A stretch of DNA of 64,000 nucleotides from Sorangium cellulosum. GTDB lineage: Bacteria; Myxococcota_A; Polyangia; Polyangiales; Polyangiaceae. Positions within the stretch are counted from its first letter, which is position 1. Every line of letters begins with the position of its first letter. Below are positions 17,301-24,845 of the stretch, piece after piece. The notes below the pieces were generated by a model, which was not told the origin of the DNA, made no database searches, and saw only the letters and a program-made list of their open reading frames with translations. The stretch covers positions 12,701,501 through 12,765,500 of the forward strand of contig NZ_CP012673.1 in assembly GCF_002950945.1 (NCBI RefSeq), given 5' to 3'. The position numbers and the translations under genes are program-made.

Positions 17301-18938
17301 GTCAGCATCGTCGCCCGGACGGGCGCGGGCAACGCCTTCGTCCCGCGGCTCTACGCGGCCGCGAAGATCGCGGAGCTCGAGGACGCCGGCGGCGACGCGC
17401 AGAAGCCCGCGATCGTCGAGCTGTCGCGGCGCTTCTCCGTGGCGAGCCGGTTCACGTCGCTGCTCGTCCTGGAGAGCGAGGCGATGTTCAAGGCGTTCGG
17501 CCTCGAGCGCGGCGGCGTCGCCCCGGCCTTCACGGGCGAGGAGCGCGCCGAGAGCGTGAGCGCGGACGCCGAGGGGGAGCAACCCGACGACGCGGCCGCC
17601 GACGGCGCGGCCGCCGAGGCCGACGCGCTCTTCGAGGAGAAGGCTGCGTCGGCGGGCCCCGCGGCGAAGCGCCTTCAGAAGAAGCAAGATGACGAGGGGC
17701 TCGGGATCACCGGCGGCGGGCTCGGCGGCGGCGGCCGCGGCTGGCAAGCACCCGCCGCGCCGCCCAGGCCGGCCGCGCCGGCGGCGGCGCCTCGGTCGGC
17801 GCCGCTCGACATGAACCTCTCCCCTCCCGCGAAGGGCGACCTGGACGCGCCGCGCCCCGCACCGACGACCGCCGCCCCGGCGTCGCCGCAGCTCGCGACG
17901 CCGCCGCTCGAGCCTCCGTCGCCGGATCCCTCCGACGTGTGGTCGCGCCGGCCGGCGCGGCGGATGGTCCCGATGCGCCGGGTGTTCGACCGCAACGTGA
18001 GCTTCGAGACGGCGAGCACGCTCGCCGTCGAGAGCGCCGCGAAGACGCCCGACGCCGAGGCGGCGCTCGCGGCGACGCCGGACAGCCGGGACCGGACGGC
18101 GCGCCTCTATGCGCTCTACGCCACGACCGGCCGGCTCGGCGAGGCCCAGGAGCTGACCGCGCGCTGGAGCGGGCGCGACGCGCTCGACCCCGACGCGCTG
18201 CTCGCCCGCGCCGACCTCGCCGCCCGCCAGGGCGACCGCGACCGCGCGGCGCGTATCCTCGGGGGCCTCGCCGACGTGCGCCCCGGCGACAAGGTGATCC
18301 AGGCGCGCCTCGTCGAGCTCTGGGACGCCGCGGGCCGCCCCGCCTTCGCCTGCCAGCACCGGGTGACGCTCGCCGACCTCGCCCCCGCCGACGCGAAGCT
18401 CGTCGCCGCGGCGATCCGCTGCGCCGGCGAGGGCGGCATGAGCGAGCTCGCGGGCCAGCTCCGCCGCGACGTCGTCGGCGCCATCCGGACCGAGGTCGAC
18501 CGGCAGCTCGCGCGGCAGGACCCGGCGCCGGCCGTGGACCTGTCCGGCGACGTGCAGCTCAGCGCGACGTGGGCGGGCGGCGTTGACGTCGACCTCGCGC
18601 TCATCGACGAGCAGGGGCGGCGCATCTCCTGGATGGGCTCCACCGTCCGGTCGCTGACCGTGCGCTCGCGCGACGCGACGAGCACACGCGCCGAGACCCT
18701 CGCCCTGCGGAACCTCCCCAAGGGGCGCTACACGGTCGAGATCGCACGCGCGTCCGCCGGGGAAGGGTCTTCACCGTCCGCCCCTGCGGGCGCGCTCGAC
18801 GCCGCGCGCGGCGAGCTGACCCTCCGCCTCGCCGGAGAGACGCGCAAGGTGCCGTTCACGCTCGCCGGCCCGCGCCTGGAGCTCGGCACGGTGCGTGTGT
18901 TCTTCACCTCCCGCCTCGTGCCCGCGTCGTCCTGGTGA
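14316..18938 (+). CDS. Giant anti-sigma/FecR/VIT/vWA fusion protein
   Basis: This is a 1540-residue membrane protein. Residues 1-50 hold a zinc-binding anti-sigma motif, His34-x3-Cys38-x2-Cys41. Residues 95-171 are heptad repeats (eight EGRSDIA, two EGRSHAA, one ERQSAAA). One membrane span follows at about 204-222. A FecR-like periplasmic domain (about 270-390, including TLKDGSALALDRGSRVWIG and GTVEVLGTKLAI) leads to a VIT domain (about 440-565, VVARTEIDETFANDTDEELE) and a vWA domain (about 744-920) with MIDAS start DSSRS. A Pro-rich linker and a helical, TPR-like C-terminus complete it. It follows the ECF sigma gene after 5 nt and probably holds that sigma at the membrane until the outer domains sense a ligand or surface. 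The multi-domain fusion is much longer than ordinary anti-sigmas. Confidence 0.85.
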   Translation: MSTTGTGTVGLCGEVEEQIAEVLDGTARASLYEHIAGCDVCRDLRHEAARAAEVAAAAGADFRPASDFADALLRRLEAARPAEGATSGAVLKVVEGRSDIAEGRSDIAEGRSDIAEGRSDIAEGRSDIAEGRSDIAEGRSDIAEGRSDIAEGRSHAAEGRSHAAERQSAAADARTGGPRSTIAERTAPAPAPRRARGLAFGRRSVFAAAAVAAAAAAGVGLLRGGKETPAVATATGSPWSGTVASVARASSDKSGGLEACDAAGACAPLASGAALPERATLRTDARTRAHVTLKDGSALALDRGSRVWIGAGAAREARVEAGAVVLEVTPAPGAPPARIEVPHGTVEVLGTKLAITASPERASVEVARGAVRVTGDQGEPVEVRAGEEATLAKGAAPKVASAARFADTLAWSEEAAEEAGAPALRGLGELRARKPGSTQEKERAVRLAKHAVKVRIVDVVARTEIDETFANDTDEELEGIFRFPLPPGAQIERLALEVNGELMEGAFVDRDRGAAIWRGVIQNAAPKAPKPREEIIWVPGPWRDPALLEWQRGGRFELRIFPIPKRGSRRVVLTYTQLVEQAGGVRRFTYPLAHDESGTTAIGDFSLDLQVLGHDRTFGVQTRGYELAPAPADGAADRRTMQAQGFTPAGDLTVEYALPDRDRPVTAWAYTMTPAAATEPPKPAAATEPPKPAAKTAARGAQASAGAAQDAELAAARAVASDTSPYVAIAIRPRLPRWEEARSRLHAIVVDSSRSMVGERFARATRLAASIVREMDRRDEVVVLACDTLCRTLDGSGDGGGAARPMAPGAASADEVERFLGRIEPDGGSDLAASMIAARAAAGPLGGKELRIIYLGDGTPSVGPTRPAHLEAAVRGAVPADDAAVVAVALGSDADTTSLRALARGGGGVMVPYVPGQTLASAAQSALGAAYGLVLRDPEIELPPGLTQVTPARLDPIRAGGEAFVVARMSSGADVTGAIRLRGRVSGERFEQTYPVSIVARTGAGNAFVPRLYAAAKIAELEDAGGDAQKPAIVELSRRFSVASRFTSLLVLESEAMFKAFGLERGGVAPAFTGEERAESVSADAEGEQPDDAAADGAAAEADALFEEKAASAGPAAKRLQKKQDDEGLGITGGGLGGGGRGWQAPAAPPRPAAPAAAPRSAPLDMNLSPPAKGDLDAPRPAPTTAAPASPQLATPPLEPPSPDPSDVWSRRPARRMVPMRRVFDRNVSFETASTLAVESAAKTPDAEAALAATPDSRDRTARLYALYATTGRLGEAQELTARWSGRDALDPDALLARADLAARQGDRDRAARILGGLADVRPGDKVIQARLVELWDAAGRPAFACQHRVTLADLAPADAKLVAAAIRCAGEGGMSELAGQLRRDVVGAIRTEVDRQLARQDPAPAVDLSGDVQLSATWAGGVDVDLALIDEQGRRISWMGSTVRSLTVRSRDATSTRAETLALRNLPKGRYTVEIARASAGEGSSPSAPAGALDAARGELTLRLAGETRKVPFTLAGPRLELGTVRVFFTSRLVPASSW
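14598..14828 (+). repeat. 21-nt tandem repeat, eleven units
   Basis: Eight near-identical units (14598-14765) encode EGRSDIA. Two more (14766-14807) encode EGRSHAA and a last diverged one (14808-14828) encodes ERQSAAA. They separate the zinc-finger anti-sigma module from the membrane span. The gradient from identical to diverged copies suggests ongoing expansion at the 5' side. Confidence 0.92.
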
Positions 18939-19113
18939 TGTCCAGGGTGGCGGTTTCCGGTGGTGCCGTCCTCCGGAGATCGACCCCTTCCCACCACGCC
19001 TCACCTCCTCCGGAGCGACCTCCCCGGCGGCTTCTCGGGCGCGTTCGCCGGGGGGCCGTCATCCGCCGCCCGCCGTGCTCGTGTCGGGGGGCGATCCTCG
19101 ATACAGTTTGGAC

Positions 19114-21588
19114 ATGAATCCGCTCGTCCCGGACTTCATCCTCGAACAGGATGCTGAAGGGCAGTACGCGGGCGCGCTCGACGCGGCCGTGTTGCATGTC
19201 TCGCTCCCGGCCGTCGTGGAGCTCGCCGAGCAGATGATCGCGCGTCAGTCGGTCGATCCGGACGCGCTGCGCTTGCTCTTCGATCCGCTCTTCGAGGCCG
19301 TGCACCAGTCGGGCGGGTTCGTCTCGGCGTTCTCGCCGTCCGGCGGGTTCACCGCGCTCTTCCCGGATCGGCCGGGACGCAACGTCACCCGGCACGCCCG
19401 CAGCGCGGCCCTCGCGATGCGGCGCAGCCTGCTCGAGTTCGCCGCGCGGCGCGCGCTCGGCGCGGTGGGGGCGCAGCAGATGCCGTTCAGGATCGGGCTC
19501 GCGTGGGGCACGGTCCACTGGACCATCGTGCGCATCGCCCAGGATCGGGCGTACTTCCTGCTCTACGGCCCCGCGATCGAGGCCTGCCAGGCCAGCGAGC
19601 GCGGGGCGGACGACAGCGAGCTCCACCTGGATCGCAGCTTCCGCGAGCGGCTCCCCGCCGCGACCGCGCGGGAGAGCGTGGCGGAGCTCGACGAGCCCGA
19701 TCTCACCGGCCCCCTCTCGCTGACGGTCACCGCCACCCCGGCGGGCGCGGACGTCGCGGCGTTCCTGCCGCCGGGCGCGGGTGACGTCGCGCCGGAGGGC
19801 GAGATCCGGGAGGTGACGACGGTCGCGCTCTCGCTCGATCGGATCGCGAGCCCGACGGAGCGCATCCAGCAGCTGCACGACATCGCGGCCATGTACGGCG
19901 CCACGTTCGCCGGGATGAACGTGACGGACCGCGGCTTCGGCGCGCTGTTCTACTTCGGCGCGCCCATCGCGCACGAGAGCGACCACGACCGCGCCCTCGA
20001 CTTCGCGCTCGAGCTGAAGAGCAACGGCCTCGGCGTGTCGCGGCTCGCGGTGGGCATCACCCGCGCGCGCTGCCTCGTCGGCTTCTCCGGCGGCGAGGGC
20101 CGCCGCGATTTCGCCTGCCTCGGCCGCTCCGTCCACCTCGCGGCGCAGATCGCGCGCAAGGCCGCGCCGTCGTCGATCTGGGCGGACGAGCGGGCCTTCC
20201 TCGCGGGCGAGGCGAGCCACCAGTGGTCGACCGAGAACATCTTCCGGTTCGAGGGGTTCGACCTGCCGATCCTGGTCTACTCGCTCGAGCGGCGGCGCAT
20301 CGCCGTGCAGGAGGAGTTCTACGACCTCGGCCCCATCGGCCGCGAGTCCGAGCTCGAGCGGCTCACGCGCGCGCTCGAGCCCCTGTTCGCGGGGCGCTCC
20401 GCCGGGGTCGTGTACATCGTCGGCGAGGCGGGCATCGGCAAGAGCTACCTCGTGCACAGCTACCGCCACCAGCGCGCGCAGCTCATGGACATGCGCCCGC
20501 TGCTCTGGATGGAGGCGCGCTGCGACCAGACGCTCAAGAGCCCGCTCTACGCGTTCGAGTTCGCGCTCAAGGAGTACCTCGGGATCTCGTCGGAGATCGG
20601 CCACTCCGCCAAGCAGGCCGGGCTCGACCTCGCGCTCCAGCTGCTCCTGGAGCGGCTGCCCAGGGGCTGGAGCGAGGTGCGGGACGGGATCGAGCGCTCG
20701 CGCGGGGCGCTCGCGCGGCTGCTCAAGCTGCGCAAGGACGAGCCGGCGGCGCCGAACGGCGAGGCCGAGCGGCGCGCGGACGCCGTGGCGGCGCTCGCCG
20801 CCCTGCTCGTCGCGGAGAGCTCGCTCCAGCCGGTGGTGGTGCACCTCGACGACGCGCAGTGGGCCGATCCGACGTCGCTCGAGGCGGTCCGCGCGATCAC
20901 CGCCGCGTGCCGGGATCTGCCGCTCGCGGTGATCTGCTCGGCGCGGCCGGGGGCGTCCGGCGAGGCCGAGGTGCACATCCCGCTCGAGCCCGGCATCCCG
21001 TCGCAGCGCATCGACGTCCCGCCGCTCCCGCCGGAGCGGCTCCTGTCGCTCGCGGAGCCGTTCTTCGGGGGCCCGCTCCCGACAATGCTCGAGTCGCTCA
21101 TCGGCCAGACCGCGGGCGGCAACCCGTTCTTCGCGCAGGAGATCCTCGCGTACTGGCTGGAGGACGGCCGGTACGGCTCCGCCCACGACACCGCGCGATC
21201 GAGCCGGTTCATGCCGCCGCGCACGATGAACAGCCTGCTCGTCGCCCGGCTCGAGCGCCTCGAGTCCCGGACGAAGCAGACGGTCATCGCGGCGGCGGTG
21301 CTCGGGCGGGAGTTCGACACGCGCGTGCTCGCCCGGATGATCCCGGACGCCTCGGCGCTCGTGGATCACCTGCGCTTCGGCGAGGCGCAGCGGATCTGGT
21401 CGCGGATGGGCGAGCACCGGTTCGAGTTCTGCACGGTGCTGATCCGCGACGCCGCGTACGGGATGTTGCCGAAGCTCCTGGCCGAGCGGCAGCACCGCCT
21501 CGCGGCCGAGGCGATCGAGGCGGTCTACGGCGAGGATCTCGAGGATCAGCGCGCGGCGATCGAGAGCCACCGGAAGCTCGCGAGCTGA
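19114..21588 (+). CDS. Cyclase-like domain/AAA-type signalling ATPase
   Basis: The 824-residue cytoplasmic protein starts with two class III adenylate-cyclase-like segments (about 20-200 and 240-400). The second ends with RRDFACLGRSVHLAAQIARK, equivalent to the family's DYTVIGDxVNLAARLE. The metal-binding Asp pair is not evident, so cyclase activity is doubtful. A large ATPase of the AAA_16 type follows: P-loop GEAGIGKSY (about 437-445), Walker B VVVHLDDAQWAD (about 575-586) and a sensor-like GNPFFAQEIL. Such proteins usually have a C-terminal TPR region of several hundred residues; here it is missing and the gene stops soon after the ATPase. ATG 19114 has no good ribosome site. CTCCGGAG occurs twice upstream (18971-18978, 19008-19015). 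The role is probably ATP-dependent regulatory sensing. Confidence 0.75.
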   Translation: MNPLVPDFILEQDAEGQYAGALDAAVLHVSLPAVVELAEQMIARQSVDPDALRLLFDPLFEAVHQSGGFVSAFSPSGGFTALFPDRPGRNVTRHARSAALAMRRSLLEFAARRALGAVGAQQMPFRIGLAWGTVHWTIVRIAQDRAYFLLYGPAIEACQASERGADDSELHLDRSFRERLPAATARESVAELDEPDLTGPLSLTVTATPAGADVAAFLPPGAGDVAPEGEIREVTTVALSLDRIASPTERIQQLHDIAAMYGATFAGMNVTDRGFGALFYFGAPIAHESDHDRALDFALELKSNGLGVSRLAVGITRARCLVGFSGGEGRRDFACLGRSVHLAAQIARKAAPSSIWADERAFLAGEASHQWSTENIFRFEGFDLPILVYSLERRRIAVQEEFYDLGPIGRESELERLTRALEPLFAGRSAGVVYIVGEAGIGKSYLVHSYRHQRAQLMDMRPLLWMEARCDQTLKSPLYAFEFALKEYLGISSEIGHSAKQAGLDLALQLLLERLPRGWSEVRDGIERSRGALARLLKLRKDEPAAPNGEAERRADAVAALAALLVAESSLQPVVVHLDDAQWADPTSLEAVRAITAACRDLPLAVICSARPGASGEAEVHIPLEPGIPSQRIDVPPLPPERLLSLAEPFFGGPLPTMLESLIGQTAGGNPFFAQEILAYWLEDGRYGSAHDTARSSRFMPPRTMNSLLVARLERLESRTKQTVIAAAVLGREFDTRVLARMIPDASALVDHLRFGEAQRIWSRMGEHRFEFCTVLIRDAAYGMLPKLLAERQHRLAAEAIEAVYGEDLEDQRAAIESHRKLAS

Positions 21589-21703
21589 GCGCGCCCGGGC
21601 GGCGCGCTCGGCGGCCGCCGGGCGCGTCCGCTCGGCGCCGCGGGGCGTGCCGGGCGTGGAACCCCCTCGACGCCGCCGGCGAAGTGCGGCAACTCTCCCG
21701 CGC

Positions 21704-22165
21704 ATGAGCACGGCCCATCACGACCCCCGCGCGGCCGCGGCGCACGACGCTGACGACCACCACGCCTTCGACGCGGAGCCCGCCCACGCGCTGCCCGCCG
21801 ACGAGCCGCCCACCCCGAACTGGGTGCCTGCCCTGGGGCTCGCGCTCTTCGTGGTGGCGGGCGTCGCGTTCCTCGCGACGAGCAGCGACGGCGCCCCGGA
21901 GGGGCAGACCGCGCCCGCGGCCGCGGCCGCGACCGGACGCCCGGCAGCCCCCGCCGACGTGCGCCCGGCCGCGCCCAGGCCGGCCGCCGCGGAGGCCCAG
22001 CGCGCGGCGCCTGCCGGGGCGGCGGCCCCGGCGGCCTCGGGCTCGGCCCCGGCGAACCTGCGCAAGCTGACCCCCGAGGAGGTGGACCGGATGCGCAAGC
22101 GCATGATGGAAGCGCGGCAGAAGGAAGGCCTCGCGCAGCCGGCCGCGCCCGCGCCGCCGAAGTGA
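21704..22165 (+). CDS. Single-span membrane protein, Ala/Pro-rich
   Basis: The 153-residue protein has a His/Asp/Ala-rich N-terminus and one membrane helix (about residues 39-60, NWVPALGLALFVVAGVAFLA). A long Ala/Pro periplasmic stretch follows, and a short charged helix (RKLTPEEVDRMRKRMMEARQ) lies near the end. No enzyme motif is present. It overlaps the following dehydrogenase start (GTGA), so the two are probably co-expressed. The helix resembles a small protein-docking segment, but the function is unknown. ATG 21704 is preferred; an in-frame upstream GTG at 21647 lacks a ribosome site. Confidence 0.65.
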   Translation: MSTAHHDPRAAAAHDADDHHAFDAEPAHALPADEPPTPNWVPALGLALFVVAGVAFLATSSDGAPEGQTAPAAAAATGRPAAPADVRPAAPRPAAAEAQRAAPAGAAAPAASGSAPANLRKLTPEEVDRMRKRMMEARQKEGLAQPAAPAPPK

Positions 22166-23082
22166 GCGAGGCGGCGGTGGACCCGGCGGCGGCGCGGATG
22201 CGCGCGGTGCTCGTGCTCGGCGCGGGCACGATGGGCCAGGGGATCGCGCAGGTCACGGCGGTCGCCGGCTACGTGACGCACCTCCACGACGTCGACGCGG
22301 CCCGGATCGGCGCGGCGATCGAGGACATCAAGCGCTCGACCGATCGCCTCGTGCAGAAGGGCAAGATGCTCAACGAGGCGCGCAGCGAGATGATCGGCAT
22401 GCTGATCGCCGCGCCGGATCTCTCGCGCGCGGCGGCGGGCGTCGACCTCGTGATCGAGGCGGTGCCCGAGCGGATGGACCTCAAGGTGGAGGTGCTCGGC
22501 AGGGCGAAGGAAGCCACGCCGGAGCGGGCGCTGCTCGCGTCGAACACGTCGAGCCTGAGCATCACGGAGCTCGGCCGGCGGCTCGGGGCGGGCGCGCGCA
22601 CGGTCGGCCTGCACTTCTTCAACCCGCCGCCGGTGATGGAGCTGCTCGAGGTCGTGCGTGGTCTGGAGACCGACGAGGCGACGGTGACGGCGGCGCTCTC
22701 GGTGGCGAGGCGCCTGGGCAAGACGCCGATCGTGGTGAGCGACACCCCCGGCTTCGCGACGAGCCGGCTGGGCGTGGCGCTCGGCGCGGAGGCGATGCGG
22801 ATGCTGGAGGCCGGGGTGGCGTCGGTGGAGGACATCGATCGCGCGATGGAGCTCGGGTACCGGCACCCGATGGGGCCGCTCAAGCTGACGGACCTCGTGG
22901 GGCTGGACGTGCGGCTCGCGATCCTGGAGCACCTCCACCGCGAGATCGGGGAGCAGTTCCGGCCGCCGGTGATCCTGCGGCAGATGGTGCGGGCAGGGCG
23001 GCTCGGGAAGAAGACGGGGGAAGGGTTCTACCGGTGGACCGAGGCGGGGCCTCAGGCGAGCGACGGCTGGCGTAGGAGGTAG
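22162..23082 (+). CDS. hbd: 3-hydroxyacyl-CoA (3-hydroxybutyryl-CoA) dehydrogenase
   Basis: The 306-residue NAD(P)-dependent enzyme oxidises 3-hydroxyacyl-CoA to 3-ketoacyl-CoA (or the reverse) in fatty acid or butyrate metabolism. The Rossmann motif is VLVLGAGTMGQGIAQVTAVA. The catalytic His-Glu pair lies in VGLHFFNPPPVMELLEVV, and SNTSSLSITELG supplies the substrate-contact Ser/Asn. The C-terminal dimer domain carries YRHPMGPLKLTDLVGLD and GKKTGEGFY. The length matches stand-alone short enzymes (PaaH/Hbd) rather than FadB fusions. GTG 22162 overlaps the previous stop. No thiolase or crotonase gene is adjacent, so the pathway cannot be fixed. Confidence 0.92.
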   Translation: MSEAAVDPAAARMRAVLVLGAGTMGQGIAQVTAVAGYVTHLHDVDAARIGAAIEDIKRSTDRLVQKGKMLNEARSEMIGMLIAAPDLSRAAAGVDLVIEAVPERMDLKVEVLGRAKEATPERALLASNTSSLSITELGRRLGAGARTVGLHFFNPPPVMELLEVVRGLETDEATVTAALSVARRLGKTPIVVSDTPGFATSRLGVALGAEAMRMLEAGVASVEDIDRAMELGYRHPMGPLKLTDLVGLDVRLAILEHLHREIGEQFRPPVILRQMVRAGRLGKKTGEGFYRWTEAGPQASDGWRRR

Positions 23083-23137
23083 AGAGCGCTCCGGGCCCGC
23101 GCGGGGGCCCGCCGAACTCGCACGGGCCCCTGCTCGC

Positions 23138-23154
23138 CCCTCGCTGCGCGAGGG
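23138..23154. terminator. Short hairpin between convergent genes
   Basis: ccctcgc-tgc-gcgaggg forms a perfect 7-bp stem with a 3-nt loop between the dehydrogenase (plus) and the TPR gene (minus). It could end both transcripts. There is no U-tract on either side. Confidence 0.5.
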
Positions 23155-23179
23155 ACAAGCCGCCGCGCGCAGCCGAACA

Positions 23180-23851
23180 CTACCGGTTCAGCTTGTCCTT
23201 CTTCGCGTTCTCCTCGGCCTCTTTCTGGCGCTCGGCCTCGCGCTGGATGATGCGCTCCTTCACCCCGGCATAGTCCTTCTCGTCCTTGATGCGACGATCG
23301 ACCTGCTTCTGCCGCTCGGCCGCGGTCGCGGGATAACCGCCCGCCTTCGGGTTGCTGGTCAGGAACGTGGCGTAGGCTCCCCACCCGTCCTTCGTTCCCT
23401 GCCAGTTCTTCTGGCGCTCACGCAGGTCCGCCAGGCAGAAGAGCACCTTCGCCTGAAGCTCGTCCGTGCCCTTCTTGCCGAGCGCCGTCGTCCAGGCCGT
23501 CTCGGCCTCGGTGAGGTTGCCGGACTCGAGCATCGCCTCGCCGAGACGGTAGAAGCCGAGCATCCGCGCGGGATCGAGCTTGATCGCCTCCTGGAACGCC
23601 GCGATGGCGCCGGGGATGTCGCGCGCCACGAACGACGCCTGACCCTTCAGGACCTGCTCCATGTACGGGCTGACGCCGCTCCGCCCCTCGGGATCCGTGC
23701 GCGCCGGAGACGAAGAAGCGGGAGCCTTCGCGGGCGCAGACGCCGCAGGCGACTCCGGAGACGCGGACGGCTGCTGAGCCGCGGCCGGCGCCGCGGAAAC
23801 AAGAGCAGCAAGAGCGAACGAGGCCATCACAGCAAGCGGGCGGTCCTGCAT
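23180..23851 (-). CDS. Exported TPR protein
   Basis: The 223-residue protein has a signal peptide (about residues 1-26, ending APAAAQQ), a low-complexity Ser/Pro/Ala stretch, then TPR-type helices (FVARDIPGAIAAFQEAIKLD, GFYRLGEAMLESGNLTEAET, VLFCLADLRERQKNWQGTKD) and a highly charged helical C-terminus (REAERQKEAEENAKKDKLNR). It is probably periplasmic and a protein-protein adaptor. A second in-frame ATG nine codons in (23827) would still give a signal peptide; no ribosome site decides between them. It has no obvious operon partner; the next minus-strand gene is 181 nt upstream. Confidence 0.75.
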   Translation of the reverse strand: MQDRPLAVMASFALAALVSAAPAAAQQPSASPESPAASAPAKAPASSSPARTDPEGRSGVSPYMEQVLKGQASFVARDIPGAIAAFQEAIKLDPARMLGFYRLGEAMLESGNLTEAETAWTTALGKKGTDELQAKVLFCLADLRERQKNWQGTKDGWGAYATFLTSNPKAGGYPATAAERQKQVDRRIKDEKDYAGVKERIIQREAERQKEAEENAKKDKLNR

Positions 23852-24032
23852 GCGCGACAAGGTACCGCAGCGGCGGCTCGGAAGGGAAACCTTGCTGCAC
23901 ACGCCGCCGACGGTTCCTGCCGGCCCAAACAAGGCGGCTCCGCCGCCGCGCCCGGCGCGGCGCGCCAAGCAGGGCCCGGCCGCCCGAGCTGCCCGGCGCC
24001 CTGCCGCTGAGCCAGACGGAGCCGCGCGAGGG

Positions 24033-24845
24033 CTACCTCCCCCGCGGCCTCCCACCATCCGCCGGCGGCGAGCCCGCGTCGACCGGCAGCTCCCCGGCAT
24101 CCACCGGCAACCGCCCCGCGTCCGGCGACCAGCCCGCGTCCACCGGCAACCGACCCGCGTCCGGCGACCAGCCCGCGTCCACCGGCAACCGCCCCGCGTC
24201 CGGCGACCAGCCCGCGTCCACCGGCAACCGACCCGCGTCCGCCACCCACCCCGCATCCGTGGGCAACTGCGGCAGCTGCCCCGCGTCCGCCGGCGCGCCC
24301 CCGTCGACCGCCGCCGCACGCTGCGCATCCAGCGGCACGAGCCGGCCGTCCGGCTCCGGCGGCCACACGAAGCGCTCCTCCACGCCCGTCTTCCGATCCA
24401 CCAGCTTGGCCCAGCTCGCGCGCGGGTTGTCCGCCATCTGCACGCGCAGCCGCGACGTCACGCCCTCGTCGAACGTCGGCCGGCGGAACAGGACCCCCGA
24501 GGGCTTCTCGGGCGCGTCGCCCGTCAGCGGCACGTCGAAGCGGATCCGATCGAGCAGCTCCTTGCCCACGTAGAGCTCGATCGCGAAGCGACCCATCACA
24601 CGCGCCGTCGCCGCGGGCCTGCCCAGCGAGACCGGACGCACGCGCACGATCGAGCTCCTGCCCTTCGCGTGCAGCACCTCGAACACCCACTGCCTCGCGC
24701 TCGGCAACGCGGCAGGATCCGGCGCGTACCCCGCGCGCGACGGCGGGTCGGAAGGCTCGGCCACCGCGACCACGCCGGCAGCGGCAAGCGCGAGGCCGGC
24801 GAGGGCCGCCATGGCAACGCGGACGAGGGGGCGAGGCAAACTCAT
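24033..24845 (-). CDS. Exported protein with C-terminal DAG-rich tandem repeats
   Basis: The 270-residue protein has a signal peptide (RVAMAALAGLALAAAGVVAV) and a globular part of about 150 residues (RQWVFEVLHAKGRSSIVRVR, RFAIELYVGKELLDRIRFDV, WAKLVDRKTGVEERFVWPPE). The last third consists of 13-residue repeats of the type GRLPVDAGWSPDA. The folded part looks beta-rich and may be periplasmic or surface-attached. Its ATG overlaps the TGA of the pseudouridine synthase gene, so it is translationally coupled to an RNA-modifying enzyme for no evident functional reason. No family was recognised. Confidence 0.65.
   Translation of the reverse strand: MSLPRPLVRVAMAALAGLALAAAGVVAVAEPSDPPSRAGYAPDPAALPSARQWVFEVLHAKGRSSIVRVRPVSLGRPAATARVMGRFAIELYVGKELLDRIRFDVPLTGDAPEKPSGVLFRRPTFDEGVTSRLRVQMADNPRASWAKLVDRKTGVEERFVWPPEPDGRLVPLDAQRAAAVDGGAPADAGQLPQLPTDAGWVADAGRLPVDAGWSPDAGRLPVDAGWSPDAGRLPVDAGWSPDAGRLPVDAGELPVDAGSPPADGGRPRGR
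24097..24252 (-). repeat. 39-nt tandem repeat, four units
   Basis: Units at 24097, 24136, 24175 and 24214 encode a 13-residue repeat (two short VDAG/PDAG turns per unit). The last plus-strand unit is diverged. Alternate units share a c/a difference, suggesting that a 78-nt double unit was duplicated. Confidence 0.88.

Noticed and set aside
13854..18359. A 1501-codon minus-strand open frame opposite the anti-sigma/VIT/vWA gene
   Set aside because: It is antisense to a gene with clear domains, is dominated by Arg/Ala/Gly, and is a by-product of high GC at third positions.
24097..24252. 39-nt repeats as a possible CRISPR array
   Set aside because: No unique spacers; the repeats encode a regular peptide in an exported protein.
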